Assembly (NCBI RefSeq): GCF_009909235.1
Contig: NZ_JAAAPO010000003.1
Location: forward strand, 62,001 to 126,000
Length of the DNA stretch: 64,000 nucleotides
Source of the DNA: Novosphingobium ovatum
GTDB taxonomy: Bacteria; Pseudomonadota; Alphaproteobacteria; Sphingomonadales; Sphingomonadaceae
Direction: 5' to 3'
Of the stretch, positions 46,270 through 55,016 are shown in pieces (within the stretch, counting starts at the first letter, position 1; each line of letters starts with the position of its first letter). The position numbers and the translations under genes are program-made. The notes under the pieces were generated by a model, which was given only the letters and a program-made list of their open reading frames with translations, was not told where the DNA came from and did no database searches.

Positions 46270-46645
46270 TTCAGTCTAACAGACTGATTGTTTGAACATT
46301 CTAACCGGCCCGAATGGTGCATTTGCGCCGTTCGGGCCATCATATGGCGCCCACTCCTTTTTGGGCGCCCAGCTTATCCCGCACGCCGGACAAGCGCATT
46401 ATCCCTCCCCGGGGAGCGTTCCGTGGTCCGGTATTCCTTGGGCGGAAGGCAGCCATCGGGCCGCCTTCCGCCCTTTTTCTGTCTGCTGGCGGCGCGTGTC
46501 AGGCCTGCGTGTCACCCTGCGAAACGTGGGGGAATGGCGCTTGGCGGATCGCGCGAAATTGCTATCATTGACGACAATAAGGTTGGGGTTAGCTGACCAT
46601 AACGCGCCTGCGGGCAAGGCCTCGCGCGCAAGCTAAGGGATGAGC
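46270..46645. other. Intergenic region after ligM
   Basis: 376 bases with several hairpins: a small TCAGTCT-AAC-AGACTGA stem at 46271-46287 right after the stop, a GGCGCCC/GGGCGCC stem (46346-46369) with a T-rich loop, and the strong terminator at 46440-46478. No protein-coding stretch is supported. The last part may hold a promoter for the downstream alpha/beta hydrolase. Confidence 0.6.
46440..46478 (+). terminator. Rho-independent terminator downstream of ligM
   Basis: Perfect 11-bp stem GGGCGGAAGGC / GCCTTCCGCCC (46440-46450 with 46463-46473) followed by TTTTT. It lies 170 bases after the ligM stop. Confidence 0.88.
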
Positions 46646-47314
46646 ATGGCTGACTACGTTCTGGTGCATGGGGCTTGGGACAGCGCGCGGCGGTATGAAC
46701 AGCTGGCGGGCGACCTGCGCGCGGCGGGCCATGGCGTGGCGGTGGTGCATCTGGCGGGGCTGGGCAGTCGCAAGGGGGAACTGCATGGTGGCATCACGTT
46801 GAGCGACCATGCCGACGATGTCTGCGCCGCGGTGGAGGCGGCCGGGTTCGACCGCTTTGTGCTGGTGGGGCATTCCTATGGCGGGATGGTGATCACCATG
46901 GTGGCGACGCGGCTGGGTGGGCAGATTGACGCGCTGGTCTATCTGGATGCGTTCCTGCCGGGGGATGGGCAATCGCTGTGGGACATCACCGGCCCGTTTG
47001 AGCATGCCCATTACATCGATTCGCAAAAATTCACGCCCGGTCTGGTCGCGCCGATCATGGGGACCGATCCGGGGCGTCCGCGCCATCCGCTGTTGACGCT
47101 GACCGAAGCTGTGCGCTTCACCGGCGAGGAGGCCAGGGTCGGCCGCCGCGTCTATGTCTGGGCAACGGGCTGGTCGCCTTCGCCCTTTGGCAAGTTTGCC
47201 GATGTTGCGCGCCACGACCCCGCCTGGGAATACCACGAGGTCGCCACCAGCCATTATGTGATGAATGATCAGCCAGAGGCGACGCTGGCCATTCTGCTGG
47301 GTTGCGCCGCATAG
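46646..47314 (+). CDS. Alpha/beta hydrolase (hydroxynitrile-lyase/methylesterase type)
   Basis: A 222-aa hydrolase close to the group of small plant-type esterases: YVLVHGAWDSARRYE at the start (oxyanion loop HG), VLVGHSYGGMV (nucleophile Ser about residue 78), and C-terminal ATSHYVMNDQPE with the catalytic His. Acts presumably on a methyl or aryl ester. In this island it could hydrolyse an ester intermediate or be unconnected. The second ATG (46646) has better ribosome-site spacing than ATG 46640 (AAGGGA). Confidence 0.82.
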   Translation: MADYVLVHGAWDSARRYEQLAGDLRAAGHGVAVVHLAGLGSRKGELHGGITLSDHADDVCAAVEAAGFDRFVLVGHSYGGMVITMVATRLGGQIDALVYLDAFLPGDGQSLWDITGPFEHAHYIDSQKFTPGLVAPIMGTDPGRPRHPLLTLTEAVRFTGEEARVGRRVYVWATGWSPSPFGKFADVARHDPAWEYHEVATSHYVMNDQPEATLAILLGCAA

Positions 47315-47332
47315 GCACGGCGCGCTTTGCGG

Positions 47333-47668
47333 CTAGGCGGCCAGCGGGGCCTCGCACAGGGTATGTAATGCGCGGTCCAGTGCCTGATGCGCCTTGGGTG
47401 TCAGGTGGAATTGCTGCTGGCCATGCGCGTTGATGCTGGCGCTCACCACGCCTTCCTCGTGCAGCACGTTCAGCCAGCGGGCCGTTGTGATCAGGGGATA
47501 GCCCAAGGACTGGCTGATGCACTGGGCGGTCTGGCCGCACACTTCGGATTTGAGAAACAGCAGTACGTCCCAAGTCCGCGAGCCCGCGATGGTGCTGCCC
47601 AATTGCCGGTTGAGCACCTGAAAGACATGCATCATGCGTCTGGCATAATCGATTGTTTCACGGTTCAT
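47333..47668 (-). CDS. Small winged-helix regulator (MarR-like)
   Basis: A 111-aa DNA-binding protein: IDYARRMMHVFQVLNRQLG, then SRTWDVLLFLKSEV and a recognition region CISQSLGYPLITTARWLNVLHEEGVV, ending FHLTPKAHQALD as in winged helices. It is shorter than ordinary MarR proteins and lacks the C-terminal dimer helix, so it may dimerise otherwise. A strong GGGAGAGG precedes ATG 47668, and a near-perfect 21-base palindrome lies about 85 bases upstream, a candidate for autoregulation. Confidence 0.8.
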   Translation of the reverse strand: MNRETIDYARRMMHVFQVLNRQLGSTIAGSRTWDVLLFLKSEVCGQTAQCISQSLGYPLITTARWLNVLHEEGVVSASINAHGQQQFHLTPKAHQALDRALHTLCEAPLAA

Positions 47669-47753
47669 GATCCAACCTCTCCCATTTGCAGGACCGATGC
47701 TGACACCGTGGCATGTGCGATGAAATGCAATGCCAATTCGGTGCCGCCCGACC

Positions 47754-47774
47754 TTGGCATACAGTGTATGCCAA
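47754..47774. promoter_or_regulatory. Perfect 21-base palindrome upstream of the small HTH gene
   Basis: TTGGCATACA-G-TGTATGCCAA, exact dyad with one central base, between the VOC gene and the HTH gene. A weaker TGGCAT-N15-ATGCCA lies at 47709-47735. Either may bind the HTH protein itself. Confidence 0.7.
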
Positions 47775-47882
47775 AGTGGCTGGAGTGCAACGCGACTTTG
47801 GTGGGGGCGTCCCAAAGGGAAGGAATCACGACGAAAGCATGGGGGAAACCACCCCGTTCGCGCCCGATTTCGCACAAGGGGA

Positions 47883-48281
47883 TCAATCACCCCAAAAGTT
47901 GATCTCGAACAATACGCCATTGGGGTCCAGCGTGAAGATCTGGCGCAGGCCAATCGCGGTCACGGCGTTGCGCTGATAGTCCAGACCCAGCCTGTCGAGT
48001 CGCGCCAGCATCTCGTCATGGCCCTCGCACGAGAGGGCGACATGGTGAATCGCCCCGGTCGGGCCGGTGCTGACGGCGCGGTCATAGGTGCGCGGGCAAT
48101 CGGTGTGGTTGACATGGATGATGGCGCGCCCGGCATCGTCATACATCCATTGCGCGTTTTGCGGGGTCAGCGGCGGGGGCGCGTCGCGGCGTTCCAATCC
48201 AAACACATCGGCGTAAAAGCGTGACGTGCCGTCCAGATCGGCGGTGATGACATTGACATGATCCAGCGCTGCGACGCGCAT
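47883..48281 (-). CDS. VOC superfamily protein (glyoxalase/extradiol dioxygenase fold)
   Basis: A 132-aa single-domain protein of two beta-alpha-beta-beta-beta units. Candidate metal ligands are the His in ALDHVNV (residue 8), the His in AIIHVNH and AIHHVAL, and the Glu of LFEINFWGD. Such proteins include glyoxalases, epimerases, resistance proteins and small ring-cleavage enzymes. It is on the same strand as, and 29 bp after, the LigD-like SDR, so they may form an operon; an aromatic substrate is possible but not shown. Confidence 0.8.
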   Translation of the reverse strand: MRVAALDHVNVITADLDGTSRFYADVFGLERRDAPPPLTPQNAQWMYDDAGRAIIHVNHTDCPRTYDRAVSTGPTGAIHHVALSCEGHDEMLARLDRLGLDYQRNAVTAIGLRQIFTLDPNGVLFEINFWGD

Positions 48282-48310
48282 AAGGCCCCTCCTTGTGCTA
48301 TGGGCGCGGG

Positions 48311-49213
48311 TCAGGTGGCCGAACGGGCCGCCGCGCGGGCTTCCCTATAGCGGTCGCGGCGGAACTTCTCAAAGCCAAGCCGCGCATCAAACCCCGGATC
48401 GGCCGGGTATTCGCGGAAATCTGCCATATATTCGTCAAACAATTCGGCGATTTCGTCGCGGAATTCGGGGTGGCTGAAGATATAGCAGCGGTTCTCGCGC
48501 ATCCCGTCCAGCACGCGCTGCGCAATGACGTCAGGTTCCATGCCCGATTGGTGTGCCCCGGCCAGGCGCTGGATGTTCTCGTGGTCCACAGGCTTTGCGC
48601 CGTCCATCAGGCTGGCGGGGCGCACATCGTCGCTGGCATAGATATAGCTTTTGACCAGGCCGGGGCACAGGATCGACACGCCGATCCCATGTTTGGCAAG
48701 GCTGTAGCGCAGCGATTCCGACATGCCGCGCACCGCGAATTTGGTGGTGTTGTAGATCCCCGGCGATCCGGCCGCCAACCAGCCCGCCATGCTGGCCGTA
48801 TTGACGATATAGCCGCCCTGACCATGGGCGATCATGCGCGGGACAAAGGTCATCACGCCATTGATCGGGCCCTGCAGGTTGACGCCCATCACCCAGTCCC
48901 AGTCGGACCAGCTGCTGTCCTCGATCGATTGGAACAGGTTGATGCCCGCGTTGTTGAACAACAGCGTCACCGGGCCGAATTGCGCCTCGACCGCATCGGC
49001 GGCCGCTGCCATGCCTTCGCGGCTGGAGACATCCACCTGCACGCCCATCACCATCTGATTGTCCAGCGCCTTGAGCGCGGTATCGATGGACTCCTGACGG
49101 ATATCGGCAATCGCCACCTTGCACCCCTGTGCCAGCAGGGCGCGCGCGATGCCCAGTCCCACACCATTGGCGCCGCCGGTGACAAAGGCCGTGCGGCCGG
49201 CAAAATCGATCAT
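48311..49213 (-). CDS. Short-chain dehydrogenase, LigD-like Calpha-dehydrogenase
   Basis: A 300-aa NAD(P)-dependent dehydrogenase. The cofactor motif is VTGGANGVGLGIA and the catalytic YxxxK is IYNTTKFAV (about residue 155). DWDWVMGVNLQGPINGVMTFVPRMIAHG and the following region resemble LigD/LigL/LigN, which oxidise the benzylic alcohol of beta-aryl ethers to ketones. These have long C-terminal tails, as here. It would provide the ketone substrate for the LigF-like beta-etherase. Divergent from the MFS gene, with the shared palindrome between. Confidence 0.82.
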   Translation of the reverse strand: MIDFAGRTAFVTGGANGVGLGIARALLAQGCKVAIADIRQESIDTALKALDNQMVMGVQVDVSSREGMAAAADAVEAQFGPVTLLFNNAGINLFQSIEDSSWSDWDWVMGVNLQGPINGVMTFVPRMIAHGQGGYIVNTASMAGWLAAGSPGIYNTTKFAVRGMSESLRYSLAKHGIGVSILCPGLVKSYIYASDDVRPASLMDGAKPVDHENIQRLAGAHQSGMEPDVIAQRVLDGMRENRCYIFSHPEFRDEIAELFDEYMADFREYPADPGFDARLGFEKFRRDRYREARAAARSAT

Positions 49214-49320
49214 GCGTCCTCTCCTGTTCTATCGCGCGGCGGCTGTGGCCCGGCTGCTTGTGCTCGCGCCTTTTGTGCGCGGGACAGGCGATTGGGGCTG
49301 GACAAGCCGCTGCAAAAGCT

Positions 49321-49341
49321 ATTGTATCTAACACATACAAA
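49321..49341. promoter_or_regulatory. Lignin-regulon operator copy 4 (ligD-like/MFS divergent region)
   Basis: ATTGTATC-TAACA-CATACAAA in the 188-bp divergent gap, 60 bases before the MFS ATG. The right arm matches the consensus 7 of 8; the left retains TTGTA. One site here could control both directions. Confidence 0.65.
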
Positions 49342-49401
49342 GTTGGCCCTGTAAAGGGGCGATCAGGAAAGCCCCGCAAAGGGGATTTGTGGAGAGATGC
49401 G

Positions 49402-50805
49402 ATGGCGACGGCAATCCCGGGCGACAGTCCGGACATGGTGGCGGAACTCGCCCATGAAATCCCGGCGGACGAGGCCGCAAAGCACCACCTGAACATTGCC
49501 ACCCCCGACCAGCCGTGGCCCAGTGCGGGCGCGGCGTGGTACGCGTTGGCGGTCATCATCTTTGCCACCTTCCTCAACTTTTTCGATTCGTCCGCGTTCG
49601 GCCTGCTGATCGAACTGATCAAGGCCGAGTATGGGCTGTCGGACAGCGCCATCGGCCTGTTGCAGGGGCCGGTGAATGTGGTGTTCTACATGGTGGTGAT
49701 GCTGCCGCTTTCGCGCATGTCGGACGTCTATCCGCGCAAATATGTGCTGGCGGTTGGCGCGCTGTTGATCGCGTTCCTGAATGCGGCGGGTGGTTTTGCC
49801 ATGACGTTCATGGCTCTGGCCTTTACCCGCATGCTGGTGGGGGCGGGCGGCGGTGCGCATGCGCCCGGTGCCTATTCGATGCTGGCCGATTACTTCCCCC
49901 CGGCCAAACGGCGCTGGCCTTTTGCCATTCTGCAACTGGGCTATATCGGCGGGCATACGATCGGGCTGGTGATTGCCGGCTGGATGCTGGCCTATGCCTT
50001 GACGCTGCCGCAGACGAGCTTGGGCTCGTTCACCTTCCACAGCTGGAAATATGTGCTGATGATGCTGGCGTTGCCGGGCATTCTGGCCTTTGCCCTGTTG
50101 CTGTTGATGAAGGAGCCGCCGCGCCGGGGCGGGGTGGTCGCTGGCAAGCCGATGCCCGTGCGCCAGGTGCTGGACGAGATGTGGCGCCGCCGCGCGGTCT
50201 ATGGGCCGTTGTTCATCGCGCTGGGTCTGTCGACGGCCTATGCCATGGCGATGCCGGCATGGATGATCCCGTTTTACAAGCGCACCTTTGGCTGGGACGA
50301 GGTGATGATCGCCCGGACGGTGCCGATGTTCGGTCTGGCCGGGCAATTGCTGGGGCTGTTTGCCGGGCCGTTCCTGATCAAGGCGCTGGCCAGGCGCTAT
50401 CGCGATGCCAATATCCGCACGGTGGTGATCTGCATGCTGATCGCCTGCCCGCTGGGGATTGCCGCCCCGCTGATGCCTTCGCCTTGGCTGACGCTGGCCT
50501 GTACCACCGTGGTGGGCATGATGGGCATCATGGGTGCCGTGCCGCAAAACCTGATCATTCAGGAAATCACCCCCAACCAGATGCGCGGTCAGGTGACGGG
50601 GCTGTATCTGATGATGTTCACGGCTGTTGGCGCGGTGGGGCCGTTCATGACGGGCATCCTGACCGATGGGCTGACCCACAATGTCGCCTATTCCCTGGCG
50701 CTGTTGGCCGCGATCCTCTCGCCGCTGGCCGTGTTCACCATGAGCCGCGCGGTCAAACCCTATGGCGCGGCGCTGGACATGCTGGAAGCCGACGCCAAGG
50801 GGTAA
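49402..50805 (+). CDS. MFS transporter (Spns-like)
   Basis: A 467-aa major facilitator with about twelve transmembrane helices and a charged cytoplasmic N-terminal 45 residues. PLSRMSDVYPRKYVLAVG is the loop 2-3 MFS signature (RMSDxxPRK) and FTRMLVGAGGGAHAPGAYSMLADYF is conserved in Spns-like members. Transport of an aromatic acid into the cell is inferred from the gene order with an ALDH and LigW. GGAGAG ribosome site before ATG 49402. The ALDH start is 37 bp downstream. Confidence 0.88.
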   Translation: MATAIPGDSPDMVAELAHEIPADEAAKHHLNIATPDQPWPSAGAAWYALAVIIFATFLNFFDSSAFGLLIELIKAEYGLSDSAIGLLQGPVNVVFYMVVMLPLSRMSDVYPRKYVLAVGALLIAFLNAAGGFAMTFMALAFTRMLVGAGGGAHAPGAYSMLADYFPPAKRRWPFAILQLGYIGGHTIGLVIAGWMLAYALTLPQTSLGSFTFHSWKYVLMMLALPGILAFALLLLMKEPPRRGGVVAGKPMPVRQVLDEMWRRRAVYGPLFIALGLSTAYAMAMPAWMIPFYKRTFGWDEVMIARTVPMFGLAGQLLGLFAGPFLIKALARRYRDANIRTVVICMLIACPLGIAAPLMPSPWLTLACTTVVGMMGIMGAVPQNLIIQEITPNQMRGQVTGLYLMMFTAVGAVGPFMTGILTDGLTHNVAYSLALLAAILSPLAVFTMSRAVKPYGAALDMLEADAKG

Positions 50806-50842
50806 GCTGGGCGCGAATACCTGTTTTGCATATCAAGGATGT

Positions 50843-52273
50843 ATGATGAGCTATCCCGATCTGTACATGGTCATCAATGGTGAACGTGTGGCCACTGGCC
50901 AGCGCCGCACCCATGCCGTGCTGAACCCGGCCACGGGCGCGGTGATCGGCCAGTTGCCGCTGGCTGATGCGGCTGATCTGGACCGCGCGCTGGCCGTGGC
51001 GGCCGAAGGCTTTGCCATCTGGCGCAAGTCCAGCGCGCAGCAACGCGCCGCCGTGCTGTCGGGGGCGGCCGCATTGCTGGTGCAGCGTCAAGACGAGATC
51101 GCCCGCAATGCCGTGCTGGAGGAGGGCAAGACCCTGCCCGAGGCCAAGATCGAGGTGATGATGGCGGCGGGCCTTTTCAGCTTTTACGCGGGCGAGGTGA
51201 CTCGCCTCTATGGCCGCACGCTGGTCCGCCCCGAAGGCATGCGTTCGACCGTCACCTATGAGCCGGTGGGGCCGGTGGCGGCCTTTGCGCCGTGGAATTT
51301 CCCGATCGGCAATCCGGGGCGCAAGCTGGGCGCGCCGGTGGCCGCCGGGTGCAGCGTTATCATGAAGCCGGCCGAGGAAGCGCCCGCCTCGGCGCTGGCG
51401 GTGTTGCAGGCCCTGCTGGACGCTGGCCTGCCGCCGCAGGTGGCGCAGATCGTCTTTGGCGTGCCGGACGAGGTGTCGCGCCACCTGCTGGCCAGCCCGG
51501 TGATCCGCAAGCTGTCCTTCACCGGATCGACCGTGGTGGGCAAGCATCTGGCCAAACTGGCGGCGGAAAACTGCATTCGCACGACGATGGAACTGGGCGG
51601 GCATGGGCCGGTGCTGGTCTTTGCCGATGCCGATATCGAGCGGGTGCTGGATGTGGCGGTGCCGCACAAATACCGCAACACCGGGCAGGTCTGCGTCAGC
51701 CCCACGCGCTTTATTGTCGAGGGTAGCGTGTTCGAACGCTTCCGCGCCGGTTTCGTCGCCCGCGCCGCCGCGCTGCGGGTGGGGGATGGCATGGACCCGG
51801 CCTCGCAGGTCGGCCCGATGGCCAATCCGCGCCGCCCCGATGCCATCGACGCCCTGATCCACGAGGCGGTGGCCGATGGCGCCTCGCTGGATCTGGGGGG
51901 GAGCCGGATCGGCAATCAGGGCTTTTTCTATGCGCCCAGCGTGTTGTCGAATATCCCCACCGCATCGCGCATCATGAACGAGGAGCCGTTTGGCCCCATC
52001 GCCCTGATCAACAGTTACGCCGATGAGGCCGCGATGATCGCCGAGGCGAATCGGTTGCCCTATGGTTTGGCGGCCTATGCCTGGACGCAGGACGCCGCCC
52101 GGCAAAAGCGGCTGGCCCGCGAACTGGAGGCCGGGATGGTGGGCATCAACACGGTCGCCATTGGCGGGGCGGATTCGCCCTTTGGCGGGGTAAAGTGGTC
52201 GGGCCACGGGGCCGAAGACGGACCAGAGGGGCTGCATGCCTGTCTGGTGACCAAGGCTGTGCATGAAGGATAA
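50843..52273 (+). CDS. NAD(P)-dependent aldehyde dehydrogenase
   Basis: A 476-aa aldehyde dehydrogenase. The catalytic Cys is in NTGQVCVSPTRF (about residue 282), the general base Glu in TMELGGHGPV (about 250), and the PWNFPI loop and FTGSTVVG bind cofactor. Closest in pattern to succinate-semialdehyde/vanillin-type enzymes, but substrate cannot be read. Directly upstream of LigW, an aldehyde precursor such as 5-carboxyvanillin is attractive. ATGs at 50843 and 50846 follow AAGGA. It overlaps the putative LigW start by 11 bases. Confidence 0.9.
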   Translation: MMSYPDLYMVINGERVATGQRRTHAVLNPATGAVIGQLPLADAADLDRALAVAAEGFAIWRKSSAQQRAAVLSGAAALLVQRQDEIARNAVLEEGKTLPEAKIEVMMAAGLFSFYAGEVTRLYGRTLVRPEGMRSTVTYEPVGPVAAFAPWNFPIGNPGRKLGAPVAAGCSVIMKPAEEAPASALAVLQALLDAGLPPQVAQIVFGVPDEVSRHLLASPVIRKLSFTGSTVVGKHLAKLAAENCIRTTMELGGHGPVLVFADADIERVLDVAVPHKYRNTGQVCVSPTRFIVEGSVFERFRAGFVARAAALRVGDGMDPASQVGPMANPRRPDAIDALIHEAVADGASLDLGGSRIGNQGFFYAPSVLSNIPTASRIMNEEPFGPIALINSYADEAAMIAEANRLPYGLAAYAWTQDAARQKRLARELEAGMVGINTVAIGGADSPFGGVKWSGHGAEDGPEGLHACLVTKAVHEG

Positions 52274-53474
52274 GGGTTGGGATCGGCGGCAGGTGAATGC
52301 CGGGCTGGGCGCGGGGCTGATGGCCTTGGGCGCGCCGGGCATGGCCGCGCCGGTCGCCAGCGCCGCAGGAGAGGGACGCAAGACTATGACAGACCATCCG
52401 TTGAACACCGGTGGCGACCGGGGCTATCTGCGCATCGCCACCGAGGAAGCCTTTGCCACGCGCGAGCAGGTGGACATCTATCTGCGCATGATCAAGGACG
52501 GCACCGCCGACAAGGGCATGGTGTCGCTGTGGGGCTTTTACGCCAAATCCCCCAGCGAGCGCGCCATGACGATCATGGACCGCCTGCTGGATCTGGGCGA
52601 ACGGCGCATTGCCGACATGGACCGCACCGGCATTGATGTCGGCATTCTGGCGCTGACCAGCCCCGGCGTACAGCCGATGCTGGACGTGGCCGAGGCGCGC
52701 GGCGTGGCGCAGCGCGCCAATGACTATCTGGCCGAGCGGTGCCATGCCCATCCCACCCGCTTTGTCGGCATGACCGCCGTTGCTCCGCAGGACCCGGAAT
52801 GGTCGGCGCGCGAAATCATCCGTGGCGCCAAGGAGTTGGGCTTCAAGGGGTGTCAGATCAACAGCCACACGCAGGGCCATTATCTGGACGAGCCGCAGTT
52901 CGATCCGATCATCCGCGCGCTGGTCGAGGTGGATCAGCCGCTCTACATCCATCCCTCGACCCTGCCCGACAGCATGATCGCCCCGCTGGTCGAGGCGGGA
53001 CTGGATGGCGCGATCTTTGGCTTTGGCGTGGAGACGGGGATGCACCTGCTGCGCCTGATCACCACCGGCATCTTTGACCGCTATCCCACCTTGCAGATCA
53101 TGGTCGGCCATATGGGTGAGGCATTGCCGTACTGGCTGTACCGTCTGGATTACATGCATCAGGCGGGCGTGCGGTCCAAGCGGTATGAACGCCTGAAGCC
53201 GCTGAAAAAGACCATCGCCGAATATATGCGCTCCAACGTGCTGGTGACCAACAGCGGCGTGGCGTGGGAACCGGCGATCAAGTTCTGTCAGCAGGTCGTG
53301 GGTGAGGACCGGGTGATGTACGCCATGGACTATCCCTATGAGTATGAGGCCTATGAGGTGCAGGCCATGGACAACATGGACATGACCCCCGCGCTGAAGA
53401 AAAAGTTCTTCCAGTCGAACGCCGAGCGCTGGTTCAAGCTGGACCCGGCGCAATATACCCCCAAGGTTAAGTGA
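52263..53474 (+). CDS. ligW: 5-carboxyvanillate decarboxylase (LigW), with Tat-like N-terminus
   Basis: A 403-aa amidohydrolase-fold decarboxylase turning 5-carboxyvanillate into vanillate. Residues 42 onward match the Novosphingobium LigW from memory nearly throughout: GYLRIATEEAFATRE with the Mn ligand Glu, INSHTQGHYLDEPQFDP, LYIHPST (His ligand), GHMGEALPYWLYRLDYMHQAG and VMYAMDYPYEY (Asp ligand). ATG 52386 is the usual family start. In frame upstream, ATG 52263 (AAGG 6 bases ahead) encodes a twin-arginine-like leader, GWDRRQVNAGLGAGLMALG ending near AAGEG. Both starts are possible; I give the longer one. LigW feeds LigM, then LigAB. Confidence 0.9.
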   Translation: MKDKGWDRRQVNAGLGAGLMALGAPGMAAPVASAAGEGRKTMTDHPLNTGGDRGYLRIATEEAFATREQVDIYLRMIKDGTADKGMVSLWGFYAKSPSERAMTIMDRLLDLGERRIADMDRTGIDVGILALTSPGVQPMLDVAEARGVAQRANDYLAERCHAHPTRFVGMTAVAPQDPEWSAREIIRGAKELGFKGCQINSHTQGHYLDEPQFDPIIRALVEVDQPLYIHPSTLPDSMIAPLVEAGLDGAIFGFGVETGMHLLRLITTGIFDRYPTLQIMVGHMGEALPYWLYRLDYMHQAGVRSKRYERLKPLKKTIAEYMRSNVLVTNSGVAWEPAIKFCQQVVGEDRVMYAMDYPYEYEAYEVQAMDNMDMTPALKKKFFQSNAERWFKLDPAQYTPKVK

Positions 53475-53482
53475 GGGACGCC

Positions 53483-54337
53483 ATGACCGTTTATGCCATT
53501 GCCGGGGCGACCGGCCAATTGGGCCGCAAGGCGCTGGATGATCTGTTGACCCGTGTGGACCCGACCGATGTCGTGGCGCTGGCCCGCGACCCGGCCAAGC
53601 TGGTCGACTATGCCGAGCAGGGCGTGGCGGTGCGGCTGGCCGATTATGATGCGCCCGCAACGCTGACCGCCGCGCTGGCCGGGGTGGACAACCTGTTGCT
53701 GATTTCGGGCAATGCGGTGGGCGCGCGCGTGGCGCAGCATGGCGCGGTGATCGACGCGGCCAAGGCGGCGGGCGTGTCCTTTATCGCCTATACCAGCATC
53801 CTGCACGCCGATGAGAGCCCGATCGGGCTGGCGCAGGAACACCGCGACACCGAGGCGCTGATTGTCGCCAGCGGCATCCCCCATGCCTTGTTGCGCAATA
53901 CGTGGTACATGGAAAATTACACCGGATCGCTGGCGCCCGCGCTGCAATTCGGGGTGATTTCGGGGGCGGCGGGTGATGGCCGGATTGCCGCTGCCACCCG
54001 CGCCGATCTGGGCGCGGCGGCTGCCGCCGTGCTGGCCGATGGGATCACCGGCGTGCATGAGCTGGCGGGCGACAGCGCCTTTACCATGGGTGATTTCGCC
54101 GCAGAGGTCGCCGCGCAATCGGGCAAGCCGGTCGCCTATGTCAACATGACGCAGGCGGACTATCAGGCCCAGCTCGAAGGCGTGGGCCTGCCCGGCTTCA
54201 TCGCCGCAATGGTGGCCGACAGCTCGTTCCAGACCAGCACGGGCGCGCTGTTTGATGACAGCGGCGCGTTGTCGGCGCTGATCGGGCGGCCCACCGCCAC
54301 CTACCAACAGGCGATCGCTGCCGCTTTGGCGGTGTGA
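53483..54337 (+). CDS. NmrA/QorB-type NAD(P)-binding oxidoreductase
   Basis: A 284-aa atypical SDR. The nucleotide-binding motif is AIAGATGQLGRKAL and the QorB-like segments are ARDPAKL, FIAYTSILHAD, EHRDTEALI and LLRNTWYMENY. QorB enzymes reduce quinones with NAD(P)H. Methoxyphenol breakdown makes quinones readily, so protection is a plausible role. ATG 53483 has a GAGGGA site, 8 bases after ligW; it is the last gene of the MFS-ALDH-ligW unit and is followed by a terminator. Confidence 0.86.
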   Translation: MTVYAIAGATGQLGRKALDDLLTRVDPTDVVALARDPAKLVDYAEQGVAVRLADYDAPATLTAALAGVDNLLLISGNAVGARVAQHGAVIDAAKAAGVSFIAYTSILHADESPIGLAQEHRDTEALIVASGIPHALLRNTWYMENYTGSLAPALQFGVISGAAGDGRIAAATRADLGAAAAAVLADGITGVHELAGDSAFTMGDFAAEVAAQSGKPVAYVNMTQADYQAQLEGVGLPGFIAAMVADSSFQTSTGALFDDSGALSALIGRPTATYQQAIAAALAV

Positions 54338-54389
54338 TGGGGCGCCAAACCGCCAAAACCGCCCCGCAGTGGGCGCGATAATGGGGGCA

Positions 54390-54418
54390 GGGGGCTTGCG
54401 CGGGCAGGCCCCCTTCTT
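54390..54418 (+). terminator. Rho-independent terminator after the ligW operon
   Basis: Stem GGGGGC / GCCCCC with a 12-base loop (54390-54395 with 54408-54413) followed by TTCTTC. It lies about 50 bases beyond the QorB-like gene. Confidence 0.6.
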
Positions 54419-54503
54419 CATGGAAGGGGCCACACGGCAGCGGTGACAGGGGATTTCACCGCATGACAGCGCCGCAAAAGCATAGGCAGGGCACAGCACG
54501 GCA

Positions 54504-54977
54504 ATGGCACGGGCGAAGGAAAGTCTGACGATCACCACGCCTCCGGGCGAGGATGCGGGCGACATTGGCGAGATCCGCGATATCGTCGGGTTCCACCTGC
54601 GTCTGGCGCATGGGGCGGTGTACCGCCACTTTACCGAGACATTCGTCGATCTGGGCCTGACGCAGAAACAGGTGTCGGTGCTGTGGCTGGTGGGCGATCA
54701 CCCCGGCATTGCCCAGACCGGGCTGGCGCAGCGAATGCGGATGGACCGGGCCACCACCATGGCGATCATCAACCGGCTGGAGGCGCGCAGCCTGCTGGAG
54801 CGGGGCAAATCGGAAACCGATGGCCGCAAGCAAAGCCTGAACCTGACCGATGATGGCCGCGCCATGCTGGCCACCGCCAAGGAGGCGATCCGCGCGCATG
54901 AGGAGTGGCTGAAGTCACGCTATACCGCGCGTGAGGTGCAGCTGCTGATCGAGCTGTTGACCCGTCTGCACGAGTGA
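54504..54977 (+). CDS. MarR family regulator at the end of the lignin island
   Basis: A 157-aa MarR protein. The winged helix spans TQKQVSVLWLVGDHPGIAQTGLAQRMRMDRATTMAIINRLEARSLLERGKSETDGRKQSLNLT, with the wing DGRKQ. Its N-terminal tail of about 20 residues is acidic and extended. It is the nearest full-length MarR to the ligW operon. In SYK-6 a MarR regulator (DdvR) controls the pathway containing LigW, so this is my first candidate for the protein that binds the 21-bp palindromes. Transcribed alone after the terminator. Confidence 0.9.
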   Translation: MARAKESLTITTPPGEDAGDIGEIRDIVGFHLRLAHGAVYRHFTETFVDLGLTQKQVSVLWLVGDHPGIAQTGLAQRMRMDRATTMAIINRLEARSLLERGKSETDGRKQSLNLTDDGRAMLATAKEAIRAHEEWLKSRYTAREVQLLIELLTRLHE

Positions 54978-55016
54978 GGGCGGCGGGGGACGTGCGCCCC
55001 CGCGCCGATTAACCCG

